A program made the translations under genes and the position numbers. The notes under the pieces were generated by a model. That model was not told where the DNA came from. It did not search any database and saw only the letters and a program-made list of their open reading frames with translations. A stretch of 64,000 bases of DNA from Clostridium sp. CM027. Its GTDB lineage: Bacteria; Bacillota; Clostridia; Clostridiales; Clostridiaceae. The stretch is from assembly GCF_024730565.1 (NCBI RefSeq), contig NZ_CP077725.1:372001-436000 (forward strand), read 5' to 3'. Positions 40,018 to 47,646 of the stretch are shown piece by piece (positions within the stretch are counted from its first letter, which is position 1; every line of letters begins with the position of its first letter).

Positions 40018-40445
40018 TTTTAACTCCTTACCAAATAAATATTATTTTGGAATTTATATTAATGAATGATAAAATACAATCCTGAATTAACTGATATGAA
40101 TATATTATTAGAATTATTAGGTTTAATCTCTCCAAAGTATTTATAAATTATTAGTTTTACTTATTTCCTCTATTGATTTGTATAAAGTTGGCTTTGAAAT
40201 ATCAAACATACTGCAAATAACTTTAACTGTTGTTTTACTTTATTATTATATCACTTAAGATATAATAATATCGGATAGTTTACACGATATCAAGTTCAGA
40301 TTTAGAAATTGTTAATCCTAAATATTTTTAATTAAGTCCCAGATTAAAGTACAAACTAAAAATTATGACTTCTACTTTCGAAATAAAAGGAAAATACATA
40401 TAAAAATAGAATGTAAATATGATAAGTAATAGGGGGGAATTATAA
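40018..40445. other. 428-bp intergenic region upstream of the HutD-family gene
   Basis: It contains the upstream region of the minus-strand SEDS-like gene (ribosome site AAGGAG about 40024-40029), a relic of a recombinase helix-turn-helix (40141-40239, minus strand), and AT-rich sequence. The HutD gene is preceded by AGGGGGG at about 40431-40437. No confident promoter was identified. Confidence 0.6.
40141..40239 (-). pseudogene. Relic of a serine-recombinase-type helix-turn-helix
   Basis: The minus-strand frame between stops reads SKTTVKVICSMFDISKPTLY, then KSIEEISKTNNL and a stop. This is the C-terminal HTH typical of resolvase/invertase (Hin-like) proteins, in which ISxPTLY is the recognition helix. 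Only about 32 codons remain, with no start codon in a sensible place and no catalytic domain upstream. It may be a truncated transposon resolvase, or part of an IS helix-turn-helix protein. Confidence 0.55.
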
Positions 40446-41081
40446 ATGTCTTACAATATTGAAATAATTAGAAAAAATCAACATAAAACAAGTGAATGGT
40501 CTGGTGGTACAACAACAGAGCTTTATATTTATCCTAATGATTCACTATATGGTAATCGTAATTTTAAATGGAGGCTGAGTTCTGCAAAGGTTGGAGTAGA
40601 ACAATCTACATTTACATCTTTACCCGGAATATCAAGGATTATTATGATTATTGAAGGAAAACTACTTCTTGGCCATGAAGGTCATCATAATGCTGTGTTA
40701 AAAGCATTCGAGCAGGATAGCTTTAGTGGAGAGTGGAAAACAACAAGTTTTGGTAAAGTTGTAGATTTTAATTTAATGATGGCACAAGGCTACACGGGGA
40801 GATTAGAATCAATTTCAGTTAATAAAGGGGAGTTTAAAGATATATTGTTACACAATAATATCAATGATGCTGAAAAATCTCATCAAATCACAGAAGCATT
40901 TTATATAGTGAAAGGTGATGTAGAAATAGCTACAGAAACAAAGGAAAAAATAAATCTTAACAAAGGTGATTTAGCATTAGTAACTACAACAGAGAAAGAA
41001 AACAATTTAGAACTTAAGGTTTATAGTAGCAGTCAGGAAGAATCTAAAATTATAAGAGCTTCTATATTTTATTGTGAATAA
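40446..41081 (+). CDS. HutD/Ves-family cupin protein
   Basis: 211-residue bicupin of the HutD/Ves family. Recognisable are the N-terminal SEWSGGTTTELYIYP and FKWRLSSAKVGVEQSTFTSLPGISRIIMIIEGKLLL (residues about 17-73), with the second cupin half at 130-205. HutD has been linked to histidine-utilisation control and Ves to cold-responsive growth in other bacteria; neither is supported by context here, since no hut genes are near. AGGGGGG precedes the ATG. It is followed 38 nt later by the histidine kinase. Confidence 0.82.
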   Translation: MSYNIEIIRKNQHKTSEWSGGTTTELYIYPNDSLYGNRNFKWRLSSAKVGVEQSTFTSLPGISRIIMIIEGKLLLGHEGHHNAVLKAFEQDSFSGEWKTTSFGKVVDFNLMMAQGYTGRLESISVNKGEFKDILLHNNINDAEKSHQITEAFYIVKGDVEIATETKEKINLNKGDLALVTTTEKENNLELKVYSSSQEESKIIRASIFYCE

Positions 41082-41119
41082 TTTTAAAATTAATATATAT
41101 ATAAATTGGATGTGGTAAA

Positions 41120-42310
41120 TTGAAGAAAAATAACTATCCGTTTTTAGAATTAATTAAATATATAGTATATTTTTTAGTAGCGCTTTCAGTTGTTATGACC
41201 GGTGAATATTCTATGAATATTATGACTAAATTCATTATTTGTATGCTGCTATATATATTGAATACTCAGATAAGAATGTATTTTTTATATAAGAAAAAAT
41301 ATGCAGTGATAATTTCTCTTTTTATAGATTTAGTATTAATTTCTATAATCTATTATAGTTTTGGTGGGTTTATTTTTATATATTATTTCATTTCAGTTTT
41401 GGATGCTGCTTTGATGCTTCCTAAAGCATATGCATACGTAGTTATTTCATTTTTATATGCAGCGGTAGTATTTCAAAGTAGTAAACCAGTTTATGGTAAG
41501 ATGCAGAATTATATTTTAGTTAATGTGATTTTTAATACGGTAATTGTAGTTATATTTGGAGTCTTGGGAAGATATATTGCAGAAGAAAGCGAGAGGAAAA
41601 GTGAAGCACAGCACTTATATGATAAGCTACGAATATCAGAGGAAAATTTAAAAGAGACCTACGAAAAATTACAGCAGTATTCAAATACTGTGGAAGAACT
41701 AACTATTTTGAGAGAAAGAAATAGAATATCGAGAGAAATCCATGATTCTGTTGGTCATACCTTATCTACACTGCTTATTCAGCTTCAAGCAATTCCTTAT
41801 GTAATGAAAAATGACCAAAATGAAGGTGAAAAAATGGTGAGTAATTTAATCCATTTCACTAAAAATGGAATTGAAAATGTTAGAAGGGCAGTAAAAGAGC
41901 TTAAACCAACAGATTTTGACAGTTATCAAGGGGTTTTTGCCCTTCAAGAACTTACTTCTAATTTTGAAAAACTTAGTGGAGTTAAGGTAAGTTTTATTGT
42001 TTCTAATGAAAAATGGACATTGAATGGAGATCAGAGCTTCACTTTATATAGAATAGTTCAGGAAGCACTTAATAATTCACTTAATCATGGTAATGCATCT
42101 AGTGTGATTATATCACTTCAGTTTTTAGAAGATAGGTTATATTTACATATAAAAGATGACGGAAAAGGCTGTCTTAAAATTAAAAGTGGTTTTGGATTAA
42201 AGGGTATAGAACAGAGAGTTAAAAGTCTTGGGGGAGAAGTTAATGTTCATGGTGATAAAGGCTTTGAAATTAGTATGTCCATACCAAAAATTGAAAGCTT
42301 TATAGAATAA
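41120..42310 (+). CDS. NarL-family sensor histidine kinase (LnrJ-like)
   Basis: 396-residue membrane sensor, TTG start. Six hydrophobic segments cover about residues 8-155, with little extracellular sequence. A short coiled coil (about 160-200) is followed by the HisKA_3 phosphoacceptor RNRISREIHDSVGHTLSTLL (His about 207). The ATPase domain has EALNNSLNHGNASS and DDGKGCLKIKSGFGLKGI. Size and topology match Bacillus LnrJ (YfiJ). The response regulator gene follows 14 nt later and an ABC exporter lies downstream. An intramembrane-sensing kinase that detects membrane-active antibiotics is a reasonable inference. Confidence 0.9.
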   Translation: MKKNNYPFLELIKYIVYFLVALSVVMTGEYSMNIMTKFIICMLLYILNTQIRMYFLYKKKYAVIISLFIDLVLISIIYYSFGGFIFIYYFISVLDAALMLPKAYAYVVISFLYAAVVFQSSKPVYGKMQNYILVNVIFNTVIVVIFGVLGRYIAEESERKSEAQHLYDKLRISEENLKETYEKLQQYSNTVEELTILRERNRISREIHDSVGHTLSTLLIQLQAIPYVMKNDQNEGEKMVSNLIHFTKNGIENVRRAVKELKPTDFDSYQGVFALQELTSNFEKLSGVKVSFIVSNEKWTLNGDQSFTLYRIVQEALNNSLNHGNASSVIISLQFLEDRLYLHIKDDGKGCLKIKSGFGLKGIEQRVKSLGGEVNVHGDKGFEISMSIPKIESFIE

Positions 42311-42324
42311 CAGGGGGCAGGAAT

Positions 42325-42981
42325 TTGGAAAAGATTAATATAGCAATTGCAGATGATGAAGTACTTATAAGAGAAGGATTAAAGATTATTTTAAGCTCTA
42401 ATTTAGAAATAAATGTAGTGGGGTTATGTGGTAATGGAGAAGAAGCTCTAAAATTATGTAGAAATGAAAAAGTAGATGTAGTCCTAATGGATATAAGAAT
42501 GCCTTTGTGCGATGGAGTTATGGGTACTAAACTTATAAAAAGTGAGTTTAAGGATATAAAAATTCTAATACTAACTACATTTAAAGATGATGAGTATATA
42601 TATGATGCTATGAAGCATGGTGCAAGTGGCTATCTTCTAAAAGATACATCCTATGATATTATTATGGATGGCATTAAAAGTGTGTATAGAGGCAATGTAG
42701 TTATGCACCCTGAGGTAGCAGCCAAAATTATAAATAATACTAAGTCCAATTCCAAAAATACACTAAGTAATATTATGGATAAATATAAGCTAACGTTAAG
42801 ACAAGTAGAATTTATAATTGGGATAGGAACAGGGCTTACAAACAAAGAAATTGCTAGCAATCTTTTTGTTACAGAGGGAACAGTAAAAAATCACATTACA
42901 GAAATACTCTCAAAGCTTGAATTAAGAGATAGAACTCAAATAGCAATTTTCGCACTTAAGAATTCTTTAGTGGATTTTTAA
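42325..42981 (+). CDS. NarL/FixJ-family response regulator (LnrK-like)
   Basis: 218 residues, TTG start after GGGGG. The receiver domain has D10/D11, phosphoacceptor D56 in VVLMDIRMP, conserved T/K residues in ILTTFKDDEYI and LLKDTS. The LuxR-type HTH is LTLRQVEFIIGIGTGLTNKE followed by IASNLFVTEGTVKNHITEIL (about 155-195). It is paired with the upstream kinase and probably controls the ABC exporter downstream. The likely binding motif is the 10-mer CATTACTTAA, which occurs three times in the following 65 nt. Confidence 0.92.
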   Translation: MEKINIAIADDEVLIREGLKIILSSNLEINVVGLCGNGEEALKLCRNEKVDVVLMDIRMPLCDGVMGTKLIKSEFKDIKILILTTFKDDEYIYDAMKHGASGYLLKDTSYDIIMDGIKSVYRGNVVMHPEVAAKIINNTKSNSKNTLSNIMDKYKLTLRQVEFIIGIGTGLTNKEIASNLFVTEGTVKNHITEILSKLELRDRTQIAIFALKNSLVDF

Positions 42982-42986
42982 TTTTA

Positions 42987-43029
42987 TGACCATTACTTAA
43001 GAACATGACTTAAGTAATGGTCAATTTTT
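42987..43029 (+). terminator. 15-bp palindrome and terminator between the response regulator and exporter genes
   Basis: TGACCATTACTTAAG (42987-43001) and CTTAAGTAATGGTCA (43009-43023) pair perfectly and are followed by ATTTTTT. Besides ending the two-component operon it contains two of three copies of CATTACTTAA. Confidence 0.8.
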
Positions 43030-43045
43030 TATAGTCATTACTTAA
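42991..43045 (+). promoter_or_regulatory. Triple CATTACTTAA motif, probable operator of the exporter genes
   Basis: CATTACTTAA occurs at 42991-43000, inverted at 43010-43019 and direct again at 43036-43045. The last copy ends 5 nt before the -35 hexamer of the exporter promoter, a typical activator position. Binding by the adjacent response regulator is inferred. Confidence 0.6.
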
Positions 43046-43050
43046 CTCAA

Positions 43051-43079
43051 TTGCTATAGATACTGGAAATTTATATAAT
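43051..43079 (+). promoter_or_regulatory. Promoter of the ABC exporter operon
   Basis: TTGCTA (43051-43056), 17-nt spacer, TATAAT (43074-43079). It lies downstream of the TCS terminator and directly after the third CATTACTTAA copy. Confidence 0.75.
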
Positions 43080-43115
43080 ATAATTATAAGCAAATTATTT
43101 AAAGGAGTGTTGAAT

Positions 43116-44054
43116 TTGTCAATAATTGAGATAAACAATGTAACAAAAAGATATGAGGATAAATTAGCTGTTGATAGTATAAATCTTAATATAGAAAAAG
43201 GGGAATTGTTTGGATTGGTTGGACCTAATGGTGCTGGAAAATCCACTCTTATTTCAATGATTTGTGGATTATTAAAAGCCGATAGAGGTGATATAAAAAT
43301 TTTTGATAATTGCATAAATAAAAAACCTGTAGAAGCTAAAAGACACATAGGATTTATACCTCAGGAAGTGGCACTATATGAGAATTTAAATGCATATGAC
43401 AATCTTGTATTTTGGGGTAGCATGTATGGATTAAAGGGAAGCACGCTTAAAAATAGAATTAAGGAGGTTCTTGAAGCTACAGGACTTACTGAAAGATCAA
43501 AGGACAAAGTAAAAAAATATTCGGGAGGTATGAAAAGACGTCTTAATATTGCAGCGGCAATAATGCACCATCCAGATATTATCATTATGGATGAACCAAC
43601 AGTGGGGATTGACCCCCAATCAAGAAATCATATACTGGAGTTTACTAAAAACTTAAATAGTGAATATGGGACAACTGTTATATATACAAGTCATTACATG
43701 GAAGAAGTAGAGAGTTTGTGTAATAGGATTGCAATAATAGATGAAGGCAGGGTTGTTGCTAGTGGTACTAAAGATGAAATTAAGAGAATGGTAACAAATG
43801 AAGAGAAATTAGAAATTATTGTAGAGAATTTTAAAGAAGAAATCATATTAAAATTGAAGAGGATAGAGGGGGTTAAGAGAATAAAATATAGTGATCCGTT
43901 GCTAATTTTCACTGTTGAAAATTCGCAGAGGAATCTTCAGGATATTATTATAATCCTTATGTCTTCATCCGTAAGAATAAATAATATAAGTGTTGATTCA
44001 CCAAACTTAGAAACTGTATTTTTAAGTTTAACTGGAAAGAACTTAAGAGACTAA
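43116..44054 (+). CDS. ABC transporter ATP-binding protein (LnrL-like)
   Basis: 312-residue ATPase of the ABC-2 exporter type. Start is the TTG at 43116, 8 nt after AAAGGAG; a GTG at 43107 overlaps that site. Walker A is VGPNGAGKST (about 38-47), the signature YSGGMKRRLNIA (about 135), and Walker B IIIMDEPTVGID (about 155); the switch His is in YTSHYMEE. The C-terminal domain has 80 residues. With two permease genes downstream and the LnrJK-like regulators upstream it matches the linearmycin-resistance exporter of Bacillus. Confidence 0.92.
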   Translation: MSIIEINNVTKRYEDKLAVDSINLNIEKGELFGLVGPNGAGKSTLISMICGLLKADRGDIKIFDNCINKKPVEAKRHIGFIPQEVALYENLNAYDNLVFWGSMYGLKGSTLKNRIKEVLEATGLTERSKDKVKKYSGGMKRRLNIAAAIMHHPDIIIMDEPTVGIDPQSRNHILEFTKNLNSEYGTTVIYTSHYMEEVESLCNRIAIIDEGRVVASGTKDEIKRMVTNEEKLEIIVENFKEEIILKLKRIEGVKRIKYSDPLLIFTVENSQRNLQDIIIILMSSSVRINNISVDSPNLETVFLSLTGKNLRD

Positions 44055-44074
44055 AAAATGTGGAGGTGGGATAA

Positions 44075-45313
44075 GTGAAAATATTTAGGATATTTATAAA
44101 AGACATCAAGGTATTTTTAGGAAATATAAAATTCTATGTACTTATATATTTGATTATGCCTCTTTTATTAGGAGTTCTTTACGGTATGATGTATGAAAAA
44201 CAACTTAATCCAGATAGGCATATTCCTATAGTAAATGTAGCCTTAATAGATATGGACAAAAGCTCATACACAGCTCCTTTAAAGGATATTCTTACAAATG
44301 ATGATATGAAAAAATTTGTAGAACTTAGCCAGACACCTGATATAGATGAAGTAAAAGCTAATCTTCAAAAAGGAAAGCTTAAGACTGCCATAGTGATACC
44401 AAAGGGTTTTTCAGAAAAGGTTGAAAAAGGTGAAACTGTTAATATAAAGGTTTTAAAGGCCTCCTCCTCTGGTGTTGAATCACAGATTATTTTTGATATA
44501 GTAAATTCTTATGTGCAAGTACTTAATAATAATGTAAATATATTTTCTGCAATAGACGGGAGTGTTAATGATAAAACTTCTATAGACATGTTGAAAGAAG
44601 CAGTTATAACTCAGACAATCACTTTAAATAGTGAAAAATTTATAAATACAGTTAATATAACTAAAGATAAAAAGCTTAGTGGAAAACAAATTTTTACAAT
44701 CTCAATGTTAGCATTCATTAGTCTTTATCTATCAGTAATAGGAGGACAAAATATGGTAAGGGAAAAAGAAGATGGCACATTTGCAAGATTAAGATCTACT
44801 ACTTTAAGTATGAAAAATTTGTATGTAGCTAAAATATGTTTTGTATTTTTTATAACTCTAGTGGATATTACATTATACATGGGCATTTGCAAGGTCATTG
44901 GAATAAGCGTTGGGGACAGTTATGTGAAGCTGATTTTAATTAGTATTCTACACGCCTTTGCTATAACAGGTATTAGCGCTTTCATAATGAACCTATATAA
45001 AAGCCAGAAAAATTTAAATGCAAGCTTTACAGCAGTAATTATGGTATTTGCTATGCTTGGTGGAAGTTTTTATCCACTTGAATATACTGGGGAAATCATG
45101 AGGAAAATTGCTAAAATCACTCCGAATTACTGGATTCAGGATAGCTATAATAAAGTAGTGCTTGGAGGAAGCATAAAAGAGCTAACGGTAAATATTATAG
45201 TACTCTTAGGTGTTGGAATTTTAGGAATAGCTTTTGGTGCATTTTTCATGAGAAAAAAAGAAGGGAATAATCTATTTAAAACATTAAACAAGGGAGAAAA
45301 GGTTCAGATATAG
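44075..45313 (+). CDS. ABC-2 type permease (LnrM-like)
   Basis: 412 residues, GTG start after GGAGGTGG. Topology is typical of ABC-2 exporters: one N-terminal membrane helix (about 19-40), a large external domain (about 45-205), then a block of five or six helices (about 210-395), including ISMLAFISLYLSVIGGQNMVREKEDGTFARLRSTT. It forms a probable heterodimer with the next gene product. The substrate is unknown; amphipathic antibiotics would fit the Lnr-like context. Confidence 0.88.
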   Translation: MKIFRIFIKDIKVFLGNIKFYVLIYLIMPLLLGVLYGMMYEKQLNPDRHIPIVNVALIDMDKSSYTAPLKDILTNDDMKKFVELSQTPDIDEVKANLQKGKLKTAIVIPKGFSEKVEKGETVNIKVLKASSSGVESQIIFDIVNSYVQVLNNNVNIFSAIDGSVNDKTSIDMLKEAVITQTITLNSEKFINTVNITKDKKLSGKQIFTISMLAFISLYLSVIGGQNMVREKEDGTFARLRSTTLSMKNLYVAKICFVFFITLVDITLYMGICKVIGISVGDSYVKLILISILHAFAITGISAFIMNLYKSQKNLNASFTAVIMVFAMLGGSFYPLEYTGEIMRKIAKITPNYWIQDSYNKVVLGGSIKELTVNIIVLLGVGILGIAFGAFFMRKKEGNNLFKTLNKGEKVQI

Positions 45314-45361
45314 TAAAAAAATTTAAGTGAATTTATTGTTATGATTAAGGAGGCGACAAGA

Positions 45362-46537
45362 ATGCAGGTTATTCATATGGCATTTTTACATTTAAAAAGA
45401 ATGTTAAAACAGAAAACACCCATATTTTCAATGATTTTAATACCGGTTTTAGTAGTAGGTGCAATTGTATACTTTACAAGAGATTCTAAAGATTCATTTA
45501 ATGAGACTGTTGATATTACAATAGTTAATAAAGACAAGGGAAGCTTAGGCAATAAACTTATAGAGGAATTAAAAACAGATAAAAATTTTAAAATTAAAGA
45601 ATCAGACCTTGCAGAGGCGCAAATAAGAATAAAACAGAATAAGACAGGAGTAACTTTGGTTATACCTGAAATCTTCACGGAAAATTTAGAAAGTGGTAAT
45701 TTAAAGAAATTAGACATAATGAAATTGTCAGATAGTAATATGGATATTATTATTTCTAAAAAGGTAAATAATTTTGTAACTCAAAGACTTCTTTCAAATA
45801 AAGTTATATCCGTTATAAAACAGAATGATATTGTGATAAATAAAAGCTATGGTGAAATTTCAAGGAAAATAGATACGTCTTTAAGTAATAATCCGGTAAA
45901 AGTGGAGCTAGAAGAGATTAAAAAGGATGGAACGCGTACTTTATCAGGTTCATTATCTACAAGTCTTATAATTAATTTTCTTATGTTCTCAATGATATAC
46001 ATTGTCATAGAAATGGTTGAACTTAGAAATAATAAAACCCTAAGAAGAAGTATTTCTACGCCAAATAAAAATGGTAGCATAATAGGCTCTGTGCTTTTAG
46101 CTATGCTGTTCTTATGTTGGATTCAAATAGGACTTATGGTAACAGTAACAAAATATATTTTTCATATATATTGGGGGAAATCAATGCTTGCAGTTTTTCT
46201 GATATTTACTATCTTTATAGTGGTTGTTTTAAGTCTTGGATTATTAATATCAAGGTATGCTAAAAATCAATCTCAGGCTGTTGGTATTGTTAATTTAGTA
46301 GTAACCCCAACATGTCTTATTAGTGGAACATTTATGCCACTTGAATTTCTTCCAGCAGTATTTAAGAAAATATCTTATTTTACTCCGCAAAACTGGGCAC
46401 TGTCTGCACTTAGTGATGTGGCATTAAAAAATAGTGGTGTTATAGATATCCTTCCAAAGTTAGGGATCTTAATTCTGTTTGCACTTGTCTTTTTCACAGC
46501 AGGATCAAAATCATTAAAGGAAATGGTTGAAGTATAA
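45362..46537 (+). CDS. ABC-2 type permease (LnrN-like)
   Basis: 391 residues from the ATG at 45362, 8 nt after AAGGAGG; an in-frame ATG at 45341 lies before that ribosome site. Same layout as the previous permease: a first helix (about 20-38), an external domain (about 40-210), and a C-terminal membrane block with NLVVTPTCLISGTFMPLEFL and FTPQNWALSAL. The two permeases are related but diverged. Last gene of the exporter operon; no clear terminator follows. Confidence 0.88.
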   Translation: MQVIHMAFLHLKRMLKQKTPIFSMILIPVLVVGAIVYFTRDSKDSFNETVDITIVNKDKGSLGNKLIEELKTDKNFKIKESDLAEAQIRIKQNKTGVTLVIPEIFTENLESGNLKKLDIMKLSDSNMDIIISKKVNNFVTQRLLSNKVISVIKQNDIVINKSYGEISRKIDTSLSNNPVKVELEEIKKDGTRTLSGSLSTSLIINFLMFSMIYIVIEMVELRNNKTLRRSISTPNKNGSIIGSVLLAMLFLCWIQIGLMVTVTKYIFHIYWGKSMLAVFLIFTIFIVVVLSLGLLISRYAKNQSQAVGIVNLVVTPTCLISGTFMPLEFLPAVFKKISYFTPQNWALSALSDVALKNSGVIDILPKLGILILFALVFFTAGSKSLKEMVEV

Positions 46538-46639
46538 GCACACTAATATTTAAAAGAATAACAAACATTTGTTTGTATAAAACCTCTTCTTATTGTCAAT
46601 AATTTTAAAAAGTTACTAAATAAAAAGGAGAGATATTAT

Positions 46640-46969
46640 ATGAATAATGTATCAATAATTGGAAGAATAACAAGAGAACTGGAACTTAAGAGTTTTAATG
46701 AGGGTAAAGGGTTTTATACTAGATTCACATTGGCAATTAATAAAGTATCACATAAAGATATACAACCTGAAGCTGATTTTATAAACATTGTGGCATGGAA
46801 TGGAATGGCAGAGACGCTGTGTAAATATTTGAAAAAAGGAAGTCAAATTGCTATAACAGGTAGACTATCTAGTAATAGCTACACAGATAAAGATGGAAAT
46901 AAAAGATATAGCATAGAAGTTGTCGCAGAAGATTTTAAATTTTTGGATAACAAACAGCAAATAGTATAA
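46640..46969 (+). CDS. Short single-stranded DNA-binding protein without acidic tail
   Basis: 109 residues: a complete OB fold (MNNVSIIGRITRELEL at the start, FINIVAWNGMAETLCKYLKKGSQIAITGRLS, then the strand YSIEVVAEDFKFLD). It ends there, lacking the Gly/Gln-rich linker and the acidic DDxIPF tip used by replicative SSB to recruit partners. AAGGAGAG precedes the ATG. It is therefore an accessory SSB (SsbB-like) rather than the main SSB, which usually lies next to rpsF and rpsR. The near-palindrome ACAAAC-ATTT-GTTTGT at 46561-46576 lies upstream. Confidence 0.88.
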   Translation: MNNVSIIGRITRELELKSFNEGKGFYTRFTLAINKVSHKDIQPEADFINIVAWNGMAETLCKYLKKGSQIAITGRLSSNSYTDKDGNKRYSIEVVAEDFKFLDNKQQIV

Positions 46970-47037
46970 ATATACTTCTGAGGTCGTTATTGCATCTTCT
47001 ATGAAGAGGTTGCAATTCAAAAGGGGATGATTTAATG
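46970..47037 (+). repeat. Dispersed structured repeat, copy D, supplying the msrA start
   Basis: Begins 1 nt after the ssb stop. It has ATACTTCTGAGGTCGTTA (46972-46989), a hairpin TTGCA-CTTC/GAAG-TGCAA (46990-47015), and ends in GGGGATGATTTAATG (47023-47037). The last 15 nt are the ribosome-binding site and ATG of msrA. No outer inverted repeat was found. Confidence 0.75.
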
Positions 47038-47514
47038 GAAAGCATTGTTGTAGCGGGAGGATGTTTTTGGGGTGTAGAAGCTTATATGTCAAAAATAAAT
47101 GGTATCGCCCAAACTAAGGTTGGATATGCTAATGGTACAAAGAAGGAACCTACATACGAAGAGGTTTGTAAGGCAAATACTGGACATACAGAAGCCTGTT
47201 TGATAAGCTATGATGAAGGTGTGATATCTCTAGAAAAAATATTGAATAAATTTTGGGGAATAATAGATCCTACTGTTTATAATAGACAAGGAGCTGATAT
47301 CGGTCATCAATACAGAAGTGGTATTTATTATACTGATAAGAAAGATTTAGACATTATATTAAGAACAAAGGATGAGGTCCAAAGTAGATTGGATAAGCCG
47401 ATAGTTACAGAGATACAACCTCTTTCTTGTTTTTATGATGCTGAAGATTATCACCAAAAATATCTACAAAAAAATCCAGGTGGTTACTGTCATATCAATT
47501 TAAATGATGATTAA
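47035..47514 (+). CDS. msrA: Peptide methionine-S-sulfoxide reductase MsrA
   Basis: Repairs oxidised methionine (S-sulfoxide). It has 159 residues: catalytic Cys in [13 protein letters not shown] (about residue 10), then [47 protein letters not shown], and the C-terminal block [19 protein letters not shown] with a possible resolving Cys (about 153). The ATG and its GGGGATG ribosome site belong to repeat copy D. A terminator follows. Confidence 0.95.
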   Translation: MESIVVAGGCFWGVEAYMSKINGIAQTKVGYANGTKKEPTYEEVCKANTGHTEACLISYDEGVISLEKILNKFWGIIDPTVYNRQGADIGHQYRSGIYYTDKKDLDIILRTKDEVQSRLDKPIVTEIQPLSCFYDAEDYHQKYLQKNPGGYCHINLNDD

Positions 47515-47534
47515 GTTAAATTAATTGATTCTTA

Positions 47535-47568
47535 AAAATTCCTTGTTTTTTCAGGGGATTTTTTTTGC
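47535..47568 (+). terminator. Terminator after msrA
   Basis: AAAATTCCTTG (47535-47545) pairs with CAGGGGATTTT (47552-47562) with G-U pairs, followed by a T run. Confidence 0.7.
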
Positions 47569-47646
47569 TTATTTGATATTTTCAATAGCCATTTTATATA
47601 ATTAGACATATAATGATATTAAAATGCTATGAGAGGGAGGATTTAT

